The notes under the pieces are model-generated. The model was not told the origin of the DNA and did no database searches. It saw only the letters and a program-made list of their open reading frames with translations. 64,000 bases of DNA from Plecoglossus altivelis (taxonomy: Eukaryota > Chordata > Actinopteri > Osmeriformes > Plecoglossidae): positions 2,027,430 to 2,091,429 of the forward strand of contig BROE01000004.1 of NCBI GenBank assembly GCA_036571765.1. Direction: 5' to 3'. Below are positions 36,601-47,600 of the stretch, piece by piece (the stretch's first letter is position 1; each line of letters starts with the position of its first letter). The translations under genes and the position numbers were made by a program.

Positions 36601-39600
36601 CTGATGGTGAAGTAGTGTTTCCTGTGTCAAACCCCTAGCAGGGGTGACGATGTTTCTCTACTGTAACTCCAACCACCCGTGTGGAGTGGGGTTGGGTAGG
36701 TTTCTTCGGTCTCCAACAGCAGGGCGGAAGGGAGTGTTTGTAGCTGGCACAGACCCTAGGGCAGAGTGCAAGAAGAGTCTCTCCTCTGGTTTTGGTCATG
36801 CCAGTACAACGGAATGACGTGCTGGATGTTTGCGGGGTGGTGCATGCGCACGTAGCAGGGTGGGTGATCGTATCCCCTGTACTCCTCAACTAGCACGGTG
36901 AGAGTGTTTTCCTGTCGCAGCACACGTAGACGGAGCGCGTGAGTGTGTTTCCTGTGTGAACCTTAGCCATAGGGTGAGAGTGTTTTCACCCGAGGTGTCC
37001 TCCACAACTCTAGCACGTGTGGGAGCTGGTTTCCGTGTGACTTCCACTCAGGCCAGGGTGAAGAGGTGTTTCCCCGTGCGTGTCATCAGCGCCATACGGC
37101 AGTGAGATAGAGACAGAGTCGTGGTATTCGTAGCGGTGGTCACACAGCCCAGGCTGTAGCAGGGTTGATTAGGAGTGTGCCTAGTGGTCACACCCCGTAG
37201 GCGGAGAGGGGTGAAGAGTGTTCTTTCCGCAATGTGTCTTCTCCTACGAGCAGTTGTCTGCGTAGGTAGTGGTTTCCACGGTGTGCGATGTCTTCCTCTG
37301 CTCAGCATCGTGAACCGAATGCTTTTGTCCCCCTGTGAACTTCAGGAGTGTGTGCACTCCGCTGTGTTAGTGTCAGGGTTGGTTTGGGATTTGGTTTTTG
37401 TGCTCCTGCGTTGTCGCTCGATCGTAGGTGCATAGGGAGTTCAGTCGGGAGAGTGTTTCCGTTGTCTTGCACCCATCCCGCCTAGCAGGGTGAGTGTGTC
37501 TGGTGTCACTCACGTCGCTGAGCCACGGTGAGAAGGTTTCACATGGCCGTGTGTCGGTTTGTCCGATCCGTTAGTACAGGCGTGGTGCAAGGAGTGTGAG
37601 GTATGCCGTCTGGTGTCCTCACTAGCACGAGCGTGGTTGTGGGAAGAGAGATTTCGCTGATGGAGTGCCGGAGTGGGAGAAAGACGCTAGAGACAGACGG
37701 AGAGGACGTATGTGTTTCTCCCTGGTGTGCAAGCCGAGTGATCTCCGCATAGGTCAGATTGTCTGAGTGTTTCTCCGCAGACTAGCTGGCTGGTCAGACT
37801 TAGTTTTCCCTCTATGTCTCCACTAGTAGGGTGAGAGTGTTTCCTGTGTCATACCTAGTAGGGTGAGTGTTTCCTGTGTCTCCACTAGCAAGGAGAGAGT
37901 GTTTCCTGTGTCTCCACTAGCAGGGTGAGAGTGTTTCCTGTGTCTCCACTAGCAGGGAGAGAGTGTTTCCTGTGTGTCTCCACTAGCAGGGTGAGAGTGT
38001 TTCCTGTGTCTCCACTAGCAGGGAGAGAGTGTTTCCTGTGTCATGCCTAGCAGGGTGAGAGTGTTTCCTGTGTCTCCACTAGCAGGGAGAGAGTGTTTCC
38101 TGTGTGTCTCCACTAGCAGGGTGAGTGTTTCCTGTGTCTCCACTAGCAGGGTGAGAGTGTTTCCTGTGTCTCCACTAGCAGGGTGAGAGTGTTTCCTGTG
38201 TCTCCACTAGCAGGGTGAGAGTGTTTCCTGTGTCTCCACTAGCAGGGTGAGAGTGTTTCCTGTGTCATACCTAGCAGGGTGAGAGTGTTTCCTGTGTCAT
38301 GCCTAGCAGGGAGAGAGTGTTTCCTGTGTCTCCACTAGCAGGGTGAGAGTGTTTCCTGTGTCATACCTAGCAGGGTGAGAGTGCTTCCTGTGTCATACCT
38401 AGCAGGGTGAGAGTGCTTCCTGTGTCATACCTAGCAGGGTGAGAGTGCTTCCTGTGTCATACCTAGTAGGGTCGCCAGGGTGCGCATGTCCTTTTCCATC
38501 AGAGCGTACACTTCCTCTTTGGAGAAGCGACCAATCCCATGTCCGTACATTTCTCTCCTGACGATGCCGCTGGTCAGGTGAGCGAAGATCCAGCGGAGGG
38601 AGTCGCTCAGCGGGCCACTCATAGCCAGAAGCCTCTGAGTGTCGTCCAGACGGTCAACCCACTGGCAGTACGCCATGGTCCTGCTCACACACACGCCCCC
38701 ACACACACATACAAATACGTTAGCGTTGAACACTAGTGTTTCACAAGTGTGTAAGCCAGGTGTTCAGGGTCCTGCTGTCCTACCAGTAGAAGTGCTCCTC
38801 AACCATCTTGATGATGGCACGGGACAGTGCCCTCTCCTTAGGGCTAAGCCTGCTGTTCAGGCCCACACCCAGCTTGACCTCCAGGAAGTCGATGATGAAC
38901 TCTGTCCCAAAAACCTGCTGTTTGTTGTACTCTATCCAGGGCATCTTACCCTGTGGGGACAGCTTCCCATCAAAGTAGTTCTGAGAAGGAGGAGGGGGAG
39001 AGGAGGGCCGGGATTTAAGTGGGGATAGGAGGACAGTAGGGGAGATTTAGGAGGGGGGAGAGATAGGAGGAGAGGGAGAGAGGCAGGCAGAGGGGGAGTA
39101 AAAGAGGGAGAGAGGTTATGAGGTGAACAGAAGTAAAAGAAGCAGTAGGGAGGAAGAAGAGGTTAGAGGCTAGGGTTAAGAAGAGGCTTGGCTCCCACTA
39201 GAGGCCTCTACCCCACCTACCACTCTCTGTTTCTCTCACACATACACACCTGGTAGGGTAGGTCGACCATTCGCAGGTAAGTCTCCATCTTGAGACAGGC
39301 GGGCGAAAGAGAAGGAGCACCAGTCTGGGGTCGGGAGAACTGGTGCAGGATGATGGCATCCTTAGAGTCCAGCTCCTGCTCCTTTCTGTCCACAAATCAC
39401 ATGGTAGGAGTTTAACAAGCATACAGAATGACTACTCATACCACAGGATCTTAACAAGCTTCAGAAATGACCAATAAAACAATAGGAGTAAAACAGGCAT
39501 ACAGAGTGACCCATCAGTAGATGTGTTTCATGTCCATTCATAGTCATGTTGTTATTGTCATGTATCACCAAACTGTTGTCCTCAGTGCTGAATCAAAACA

Positions 39601-41616
39601 ATGAAGATCAGGTTTGATAGGAAAGACATCAATGCATATAACTAAAGGATTCCCTGAAAATCTTTAGAAGCAGGACTTTAACCGACAGACTCTAACCCTA
39701 ACCCTATGTTTCAGTAATAAAATAAGTGTGCTTGTCTTTGGCACAATATTCAGCCTGAAATCAGATGTCACACTTGGTAAACGATCTAGTATTGCTAACT
39801 AATACAATTAACTAGCTCTGAATACTTCCAGCTAACTAGCACTGAGTTACTTCCAGCTAACCAGCTCTGAGTACTTCCATGCAGCTCTGAGTAGCTAACC
39901 AGCTCTGCGTAGCTAACCAGCTCTGAGTACTTGCATGCAGCACTGCGTAGCTAACCAGCTCTGCGTAGCTAACCAGCTCTGAGTACTTCCATGCAGCACT
40001 GCGTAGCTAACCAGCTCTGAGTAGCTAACCAGCTCTGCGTAGCTAACCAGCTCTGAGTAGCTAACCAGCTCTGAGTAGCTAACCAGCTCTGCGTAGCTAA
40101 CCAGCTCTGCGTAGCTAACCAGCTCTGAGTAGCTAACCAGCTCTGAGTACTTCCATGCAGCACTGCGTAGCTAACCAGCTCTGAGTACTTCTATCCAACT
40201 GAGCCCTGAGGCTCGCCATGTCAAAGCAATTAGGACATGGCTAAGAAACTCAACAACATTTCAGCCATTGCACTAGATAACATTGCCAACTACAAGCACG
40301 GTCACCAAAGGGCTCTGCACGTGAATAAGGCGGAAAATGGAGCTGTTCACTTTGAGAAGTGCTTAAACATGATGATTGCATGACTGTCGTTCTGAATTAC
40401 TGTGGCGATCCACTTCACCTTCTCCACAAATGCATCTGCATGCAGGGTAGGTTAAATAAATAGAGTGACACTGCATGTGATTGTAGACCAAAACAAAAAC
40501 CAGGACCAAAAACCTAGGCCTACATCCACCCAACATTTACTGTGATGAAAAAGGATTGTACCTGTTCTAAATGGAAAACAGAGAATCGTCTAACCCTAAC
40601 CTTAAGTCCAGCATTGATCTAAGACAGCTTCTAGTTTATCTAAACATCATTGGGGAGAAGAGGCCACTGCTGCAGGTAACCTGAGATGGTGTGAAGTAAA
40701 CAACAGAGGCCAAACACAGTGTGCTATGAACTACGATTTACTTAGCTATGGAAAACATATCGGATTTAAATTGAGTGATTGGTGTCTTTGGACCTGGTTT
40801 ACGACCAAATCTATAATATCTGTCTATCTCACGTGAGCCACGAGTAAACTAAAGGTTATGCTATCATGAGAGCGCGAGAAGACTACAGTCACCGGGATGC
40901 TTGCTATACAGCCCACAAATCACAGTATGTCCTTGAGAAATTTTTCATATGATCTCAAGCCAGTGCTAACAATCGCCTATCTCTGGGGAATTTTGAAATC
41001 TCTCAAATAACATGGGATTGTAGCGAAATTATTATAATTTCATAATGCTTCTGAACATGGAGTCTCTTTTAACCGGGCATGGGCCGTTGGTTTACCGGCT
41101 ACCCACTCACGAATCCTTATTCTCAAACGATTCCGCTTGTGCTGCCCTCACCCCGCCCAACCCGTGGAGATTAAGTAATATAATATTGTACCATTTCAAT
41201 GAAACAAACTTTCGCGAGCATTTGCTTTGAGAATATTATAGTGAGCCACCACAGCAAAGCTTCAAACTAAACATATGACAACGCTGATAATAAACCACGC
41301 AAACATCGGTGTATTTTACTGTTGTTTGTCGCCTCTACGGTTTTACAGTAGCCTACCTGATGGCTAGCAGCTCGTGCAGTAGATAGGCAGCGGCAGCGAG
41401 CAGTGCTCCCCCGGTTATATACAGGGTTTTCCGCCACCACGAGTCCGAGCCCAAAGCTGACATGATCCCGCCGTAGTCCTGCAGTGGATAGGCGACGATG
41501 TATCCGTAGAACGACACGTTCTCATCGGAGCCGCAAAGACCGAACGAGAAACTATGGTTACGGCCAAGATCAACCACACACGGCCGCGTCCAGGCAAACC
41601 CGACACGCCAGAACAT
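27678..41616 (-). CDS. faxc: Failed axon connections homologue (FAXC), six exons
   Basis: GST-fold, metaxin-like protein with an N-terminal membrane segment; Drosophila fax is a genetic modifier of axon development, and the molecular role is not established. Exons on the - strand: 41,357-41,616; 39,250-39,385; 38,784-38,980; 38,463-38,680; 28,588-28,704; 27,678-28,027. All junctions are GT-AG and phases agree, giving 425 residues (human 409). Exon 1 holds PCVVDL, YPLQDYGGIM and the hydrophobic segment around residues 64-82. Exons 2-3 hold the N-terminal thioredoxin-like part (DSKDAIILHQF, GKMPWIEYN). Exons 3-6 hold the GST-C part (EEHFYW, MAYCQWVDRL, GHGIGRF, EKDMRTL). Residues about 363-400 are an extra Pro/His/Thr repeat. 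Intron 4 (28,705-38,462) is misassembled; all coding exons are intact. Confidence 0.92.
27775..27890 (-). repeat. faxc: Coding minisatellite in faxc last exon
   Basis: Three imperfect units translate to residues 363-400 of faxc, with the recurring pattern PA(A/E)SLxPHTHT. The DNA is a GT-rich repeat related in texture to the surrounding noncoding arrays, but here it stays in frame. Human FAXC lacks this insertion at the corresponding acidic, Ser-rich C-terminal tail. Confidence 0.7.
28068..28275. repeat. 13-base minisatellite (gtgtgttctgagt)
   Basis: About 15 copies in faxc intron 5, with ttcTGagt / ttcTAagt / ttcCGagt variants. Confidence 0.92.
28420..28588. repeat. 33-base minisatellite abutting faxc exon 5 donor
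   Basis: Five copies of a 33-base unit containing cctctgtgtcgcgtgctgat and gacctcacac. Read on the faxc strand, each unit starts gtgaggtcatcagc, which is also the true exon 5 donor sequence (exon end 28,588, donor GT at 28,587-28,586). The array therefore begins on the splice site and repeats its intronic half. Confidence 0.88.
28728..29865. repeat. 31-base minisatellite, about 36 copies
   Basis: The unit contains ctgctactattactgcctca followed by ttaccagtaca. Variants are accAgt/accGgt/actGgt, tacActg/tactCtg and ctaCtatt/ctacAatt. It lies in faxc intron 4 just upstream of exon 5. The 31-base period cycles through three stop-free frames, which creates an apparent 519-codon reading frame with no coding meaning. 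Confidence 0.95.
30213..30323. repeat. Left piece of 32-base VNTR, cut by N gap
   Basis: Three copies of the same unit (ctagcagggtgagagtgttt, then cctgtgtc) that forms the large array at 37,810-38,470. The array is interrupted by a ten-base N run. The two pieces were probably one locus (faxc intron 4) in the real chromosome. Confidence 0.88.
30324..30333. other. Assembly gap (10 N)
   Basis: Ten Ns inside a tandem repeat. DNA on the right side (30,334 onward) is unrelated to the repeat. Confidence 0.99.
30334..32312. other. Unique block left of tchp exons; possible conserved noncoding DNA
   Basis: Clean AT-rich DNA with no recognised exon until the trichoplein start. The part 30,640-31,110 has long motif-dense, repeat-free stretches (atcaattatgcatgctaaag, gcatttaattgcagg, attaatcaaagttt, tttgcaaatag), the texture of conserved developmental enhancers. 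32,140-32,312 is probably the tchp promoter and 5' UTR. Where this block belongs in the genome is uncertain. Confidence 0.4.
32313..33132 (+). CDS. tchp: Trichoplein (TCHP), first three coding exons only
   Basis: Trichoplein is a coiled-coil keratin-filament-binding and centriolar protein that activates Aurora A and restrains ciliogenesis. Exons: 32,313-32,503, 32,639-32,849 and 33,076-33,132. Phases fit and the three give 134 residues of a family about 500 long. The start MALPTLSSRW matches the family. ERQLARQREQEARCRQQWEE and SSKQAEWSSRQSYQQ follow, then MSAFHRDRLKEEKR, the charged coiled coil, and ELLREHWKKNNTELRE in exon 3. No exon 4 follows before sequence quality collapses at about 33,360. 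Degraded words resembling later trichoplein (RFENEY near 34,775, then RR-LERM near 34,860) appear in the noisy region. The gene lies inside faxc intron 4 on the opposite strand, most likely through a misjoin; a truncated or nested gene is the alternative. Confidence 0.82.
33360..37805. other. Low-quality, chimeric consensus sequence
   Basis: The segment is full of one-base indels and broken versions of neighbouring repeats. At 33,670-35,530 are corrupted copies of the 31-base unit (ctgctactattact). At 36,138-36,480 is an error-rich second copy of the unique sequence at 29,895-30,185 (gcagatttgtattatca, atgaaaggtcctcagcatca, ttacatattagatgctccca). At 36,600-37,800 are corrupted copies of the 32-base VNTR. 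Fragments of tchp-like coding words are mixed in. It behaves like unpolished long-read consensus blending two loci and should not be annotated as genes. Confidence 0.85.
37806..38470. repeat. 32-base VNTR reaching faxc exon 4 donor
   Basis: About 21 copies of ctagcagggtgagagtgttt plus cctgtgtc, with linker variants tccacta, tcatacc and tcatgcc. The last units next to the exon read catacctagcaggg. On the faxc strand these are near-copies of the exon 4 end and its donor (ctactag joined to gtatgacacagg; exon end 38,463). Confidence 0.93.
39386..39845. other. faxc intron 1, unique part
   Basis: No element recognised. Confidence 0.5.
39848..40190. repeat. 18-base minisatellite (agctaaccagctctgagt)
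   Basis: About 17 copies of agctaaccagctctgagt or -gcgt, plus a longer form with acttccatgcagcactg. It lies in faxc intron 1. Confidence 0.92.
40200..41356. other. faxc intron 1, right part
   Basis: Unique sequence adjoining exon 1. No exon or element recognised. Confidence 0.5.
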
Positions 41617-42545
41617 CCTCTCTGTCCTTGGCCTCTTTCCGCCTTTCTTTGGCCCGTTTTGGCTTCATCAACGGGGGCTTCATGAGTTCTGGGTTGTTGT
41701 GGAGGTAGACACGGCGAGGAAACAGCAAAGGGGGACCATCTCGCCTGGCGGTTGTCCCCGCGGCGGGATCGGCATCCTTCGCAGCCTCTCGCCGCAGCTG
41801 CGCTTGTGTTCTCGTCCTCTGCCTTGGATGAGAGTGATGTCACGGAGACCGTACCTACGGGTACCAGTGGTGGTTGCAGGGTGTACTACCATTATATGGA
41901 TGACTTCTATTCAAAGGACACATTTACACAGTGAATTAAACGTAAGAGCAAAAACTAATGGTGTTTGTGCCCACATTTTCCTTTTAATAAATGAATTTGC
42001 TTTGGTAATGCCCAAGTGTCTGCGGGTTGTGTTCGTTTTACAGGCTCATACCACTAGGGGTCACCCCACAGCAACGCTTCACTGTTGACTAACCAAGAAT
42101 GTGGTTGACTTCGAAGGAGTCTCGCATTGTTAAACAATTATTTGATCTATTTGAAAGACACTAAAAAAAAAAAACGATAATTTTGGATTTCCCACACATC
42201 AGGCAACGTCAGTCTAGTGAGGTTTGGCGTTCAGGCCCAGATCAACTTGCTTGAACAGAAGTGATGTCTTACTATGTACATTTTAATCCAGCAGCTTTAT
42301 TCTGTAAGGCATTCAAACACAGGAACATACAAACTCTCAAATCATCACCAAACTAAATATAAAGATATCAACAGTTAAATGTACGCAAACAGTTTTGTTA
42401 TAATTCATTTTGATTTAAAAGACAAATCCACAGGAAAGATTAATTGGACCCTTCCTGGCCAGTAAGTGTTAGAGCTGGTCAGATTTGAGGAAAATCCTTG
42501 AACTGAAAACAAATTGAACCCTGCTGGCCCATAATGAAGGATGGA
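41617..42545. other. faxc 5' flank, gene-free
   Basis: Moderately GC-rich next to the faxc start (41,617-41,880), compatible with a promoter/5' UTR, then AT-rich. No TATA box or second gene is evident between faxc and the ccnc 3' side. Confidence 0.45.
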
Positions 42546-42669
42546 CAATAAAGGATGGTGATGAAGGGTGTGTGTTGGGTGATGAGGGGGGTGTGTGTTG
42601 GGTGATGAGGGGGGTGTGTGTTGGGTGATGAGGGGGGTGTGTGTTGGGTGATGAGGGGGGTGTGTGTTG
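42546..42669. repeat. 23-base minisatellite (clean left part)
   Basis: Copies of ggtgatgaggggggtgtgtg plus ttg run into an N gap. Confidence 0.92.
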
Positions 42670-42860
42670 NNNNNNNNNNNNNNNNNNNNNNNNNNNNNNN
42701 NNNNNNNNNNNNNNNNNNNNNNNNNNNNNNNNNNNNNNNNNNNNNNNNNNNNNNNNNNNNNNNNNNNNNNNNNNNNNNNNNNNNNNNNNNNNNNNNNNNN
42801 NNNNNNNNNNNNNNNNNNNNNNNNNNNNNNNNNNNNNNNNNNNNNNNNNNNNNNNNNNNN
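42670..42860. other. Assembly gap (191 N)
   Basis: N run inside a tandem repeat. Confidence 0.99.
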
Positions 42861-43740
42861 GTGTGTGCTTGCGTGTGCATGAGGGGGTGTTGCTGGTATG
42901 TGGGTGGTGAGGGGGTTGTGCTGGTGGCATGACAGAAGGGTGTGCGTCCTGTGCGGTGTAGGGGGGGTGGCGACAAGGCCTACAATGTGTTCGGGTGACA
43001 TGAGGGGGTGTGATTGTTGGTGTACGGAAAGGGGTGTCTGTGTGGGTGGCAGGGTGACAATGTAGGTGTGTTGTGATGGAAAAGGTGTGAATAGGTGTTG
43101 CCATTGTTCTGGTGCTGATGAAGCCCGGTGTTGTGTGGTGATGCAAGGGTGTGGTGGGTACGGGTGATGGAAAGGGCCGGTGTATGTTGGGTGACAGTGG
43201 CCCATGATTGGGTTGCATGAAGGCGTGGTGTGTGTTGGGTTGATGAGAGGGCGGGTGTGTGTTGGGTGCATGGAAGGGGTGCTGTGTTTGGTGCATGAAG
43301 GGGGTGTGTTGCGGGTTGGATGAGGGGGCGGTGTATGTTGCCCGGTGATGTCCGGGGGGGCTCTGTGTCTCCGGCCTCGCATAGGCGGCCGGTGCATGTG
43401 TTTGGGGTGCATGAGGGGAGAGACTGTGGTTGGGCGCCGGGTGATGGAGGGGAGTGTCTGTGATTGGCTGTATTGAAGGGGGTGTTGTGCCAGGTGATGG
43501 GGGGTGGGTGTTGCCGGTGACCAAAACCCAACAATCACGCGTGACATGAGGGGGGTGTGTGTGCTGGGATAGATGGGGCTGTGTTAGGGATCGATTTAGG
43601 GGGATGCGTCGTGTTGACCGGTGCTTTTAGGTGGCGGTGTGTGTTGCTCGGTAATGAGGGGGGCTGTGATGCGGTCAAATGAGGGGGTTGTTGGGTGAGG
43701 GGGGGTGTGTGTTGGGTGAGGAAGGTAACTGTTGATGTAT
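42861..43740. repeat. Same 23-base minisatellite, error-rich
   Basis: Corrupted copies of the gatgaggggggtgtgtgttg unit with many indels and substitutions, unlike the clean copies left of the gap. Open frames rich in Thr/His/Pro on the - strand are artefacts. Quality recovers at about 43,735. Confidence 0.85.
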
Positions 43741-43984
43741 TCTTCACAGTAAACAAAACCTTTCAGAATGACATAATTTTTCATAAAGCAAATGTGCTCC
43801 AGAACATGAAATACAAAGCAAACAAGGAACAAATTGAGTAAGGCCATTGTCAGCCAGAGGACAGTAGGTGAGGAAGTGTCAAGATGCCACCAGGAGTCCT
43901 ACCCCACAGCACACTGGACTTCATACCACAACTAAGGACTTCTTTTCCCTGAGGAATGAAAACACCTACTTATTGTTGCAAACA

Positions 43985-44031
43985 CACACGGGACTGTTGT
44001 GTGACACACACACACACACAGGAGCGTTGTG

Positions 44032-44062
<31 letters not shown>

Positions 44063-44095
44063 GGAGCGTTGTGACACACACACACACACACACAA
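43985..44095. repeat. CA repeat with ggagcgttgtgac units
   Basis: CA runs are separated by two copies of aggagcgttgtgac and a diverged third (gggactgttgtgtgac). Confidence 0.88.
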
Positions 44096-44469
44096 TGATC
44101 AAGTTCTCTGGTCCCACAGAGCTCTATGTTAAACAACAACCCCTGAAACATGTCAAGTCAGGACCATCATTGTATTTATAACAGCTTCTTTCAGTCACAC
44201 CTCTTTCCCCCTTATTCCTCTCTATTTTCTCTCAATCTCCCTCAATTATCTTTCTCTTGTCCTCTCCTCTACCCCATCTCTCTCCCTCCCCCTCCCCCCT
44301 CTCTTACCTCCCTCTAACCTTAACCCCTGCTTCCTAGTAGATAAATCAGCACATGGGAGGAGATGGATGTTTCAGTCTGAGAGGGGAGGTCGCTTCAGTG
44401 CTCTGCAATGTGTGCAATTCCCTCTGATGTCACCATGTGTGATGTCAGCAGAAGTCCCCCTTCATCTTA
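44096..44469. other. ccnc 3' flank
   Basis: Pyrimidine-rich patch (44,200-44,330) and unique DNA, probably the ccnc 3' UTR in part. No other gene. Confidence 0.45.
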
Positions 44470-44646
44470 CTATGATTGGCTGTAGGAGCTGTTCTGGTTT
44501 CCATTGGAGCTCTGGTCATTCTCACTAGGCCAAGAACACACACACAAAAACAACATTTAACAATTAGCTAGAAGAACATTTTAGTGCCTGTGTTTTGAGC
44601 ACCCTTGAAGAGGACCTTTAGGATGAGAAAAGGGAAGGTTCTGGAG

Positions 44647-44680
<34 letters not shown>

Positions 44681-47600
44681 CTGTGACGTGTGTGAGTGAG
44701 TGTGAGAGTGTGTATGTGTGTGAGATCGAGTGAGTGAGTGTGTGTGTGAGTGACTGTGTCTGTGTGAGTGTGTGCCTGACCTGTTGGGGGGGGGTTTGGG
44801 TTTAGGCATCTTGCTGAGCACTGATCCCATCTCCTTTCTGTCATCAAAGTTCTTCCATTGGTCATAAAGCTTAAGGATCACCCTGATAATCTCCAAGATC
44901 TGCCAATCAAAACACAGTGAGATGGTCACATACAGGTCACATACAGGTCACATACAGGTCACATACAGGTCACATACAGGCCTGCAGGTCACATACAGGT
45001 CACATACAGGTCACATGCAGGTCACATGCAGGTCACATGCAGGTCACATGCAGGTCACATGCAGGTCACATGCAGGTCACATGCAGGCCTACAGGCCACA
45101 TACAGGTCACATACAGGTCACATACAGGTCACATACAGGCCTACAGGCCACATACAGGTCTATAGGTCACATACAGGCCTACAGGTCACATACAGGTCAC
45201 ATGCAGGCCTACAGGCCACATACAGGTCACATACAGGTCACATACAGGCCTACAGGCCACATACAGGTCACATACAGGCCTACAGGCCACATACAGGTCA
45301 CATACAGGCCTACAGGTCACATACAGGTCACATGCAGGCCTACAGGCCACATGCAGGCCTACAGGTCACATACAGGCCTACAGGTCACATACAGGCCTAC
45401 AGGTCACATACAGGCCTACAGGCCACATACAGGCCTACAGGCCACATACAGGCCTACAGGCCACATACAGGCCTATAGGTCACATAAAGGCCTACAGGTC
45501 ACATAAAGGCCTACAGGTCACATACAGGCCTAGAAAACATCACATATGAGATTGACTATTTTTCAGGTTTATTAATTTGGTTTGAACCTTCTGTGCTACC
45601 TGGCTAGGACACCTGAACTGTCCAGTTAGACCAGACTCATGAGGCATGTTAATACAGCCAGCTAGGTGTCACACAGGCATGTTAAGGTCAGCTGGACTGA
45701 AGCACTCCAAGTTCCCTTCATTCAGTGCTACTGCTACGTTAATTGACCTTAAATGATCCTGTACTTTGCACACTTGCTTACTTGCACTTGGAATAAATCG
45801 AAATTTTCCCAGGTTTTATGTCCTCCTTTGTATTGTACTTTATGTGAACCCTTGCCACTAGATAATCCCCCTCAATGGGAAATAAAGGCTCTCGGAAAGC
45901 TGCAACTTCTTACTTTGTCCATGTCGACTGACAGCTCAGCAAACCACTGCCTGGCATCCTTCTGCTGAACCACACAAGCCACGTGCAGACAAGCTGGTAA
46001 GAAGAGGGAAGATTATTAATGTGACACCACAGGATTTAAGCTACTATAGTTACAGGAACCAAGTCTTACCAAGTGCGATCATGAAAGGAGGATAGAGGAG
46101 GCAGAGATCTGTCCTGTATGTGTCGTTCACTATTCTCCTGAGAAGAAAACAGAACATGTCAGTGACTCCAGAGAAAACTCACAGGGAGTCAGGGGTTAAA
46201 CCCCATCCAGAGGAACAGAGTGCTCCCCCCCCCCCGGCCCACCACCACCAGGCCAGAGGAGAGACAGAGTGCCCCCCCCCCCCTAGCCAGAGAAACAGAG
46301 TGCCCCCGCCCACCAGGACGCAGAGAACAGAGTGCCCCCCCCCGCACCAGGGGGCCAGAAGAACAGAGTGCCCCCCCTCCCCCAGTGCCCCCCCCCCAGG
46401 CCAGAGAACAGAGTGCCCCCCCTCACCAGGACAGAGGACAGAGTGCCCCCCCCCTCACCAGGACAGAGGAACAAAGTGCCCCCTCCCCCACCAGGAAGAG
46501 GAACAGAGTGCGTCACCCAGGAGGGGACAGAGTGAGCCTCCCCCCCACCAGGCCAGAGGAACAGAGTGCCCCCCCCCACCAGGACAGAGGAACAGAGTGC
46601 CCCCCTCACCAGGCCAGAGGCAGCAGCATGTCCTCCTGCCCCATGTCCTGCACATACTGCAGCAGCGGGCGATACGGGTGGAACACGATCAGGCAACAAT
46701 CCTGGAACAGAGGCAAAGTTATTCCTGGACCTGTTTCATCACTGTGTGGATAGAAGATGTAAAAGATCAAGCACCTCAAGGCATGACGTCAGTCAGCCGG
46801 GTAGTCAGGACTTACCATCAGCTCCAGCAGGTAGAACTCGCACTCCAGTATCTATGGTGACAAGAAGAAAGCAGGTCGCATTAAAGGCAGAATCGGTACG
46901 TTTTGCAAACACAGCAGTTCTGGCTTGAGTTTAAAAGCTCAAGCCAACATCTTGACAACTGTTCGATGATGCCGGAGAATCACAACATCCCACCAGCTAA
47001 ATGTGATCAGTGTGAATCATCAGTCCCCACCCCTCCTCACCGGAGACGCTCTGGGACAGGCAAGGAGTTTGGAAGGCCCCAGAGGGTTCCTAGAGCCTTA
47101 GTGGAGACTAGATTAATGACTTTGTGCTGCCTTCACAAACACTTAGCAAGAGCTTGAGAGTTGCAGACACACTCACGACCAGGCTGGCCACCATCTCTCA
47201 AGGCAATGGGAGCTTTTGCACTGCTGTGAGAACACCAGATGTAGAATGTGGTGTCTGGGCGACATTGAGGTAGCTATTCTGCAGCTCAACACGCTCAGTC
47301 ATACCACCCTAAAGTACCATACTAAATTTAAGGAGACAGAGAGGATGTAATCTATCACTATCGAGGCAGGAAGCGAAGAAGCCTGTTTGTATCCCAGGAC
47401 AGCACAACAGGAAGTACTCACATGGTTCATTCTGTAGGGAAACTCCTTTGGGAACGCATGAGAGAACCTGGTTTTCACTATAAGGAAAGAAAGGACACGA
47501 CTCAGACCAACATGCTTCCAGAAAACTCATCGTATTGGCACCTGGTGTGCACAGCAGGAGAGCAGCCCAATCAGACAGCAGGTCTCACTCTCAGACAGCA

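Noticed and set aside
42405..43547. Thr/His/Pro-rich protein on the - strand
   Set aside because: The frame runs through an N gap and through error-rich repeat sequence.
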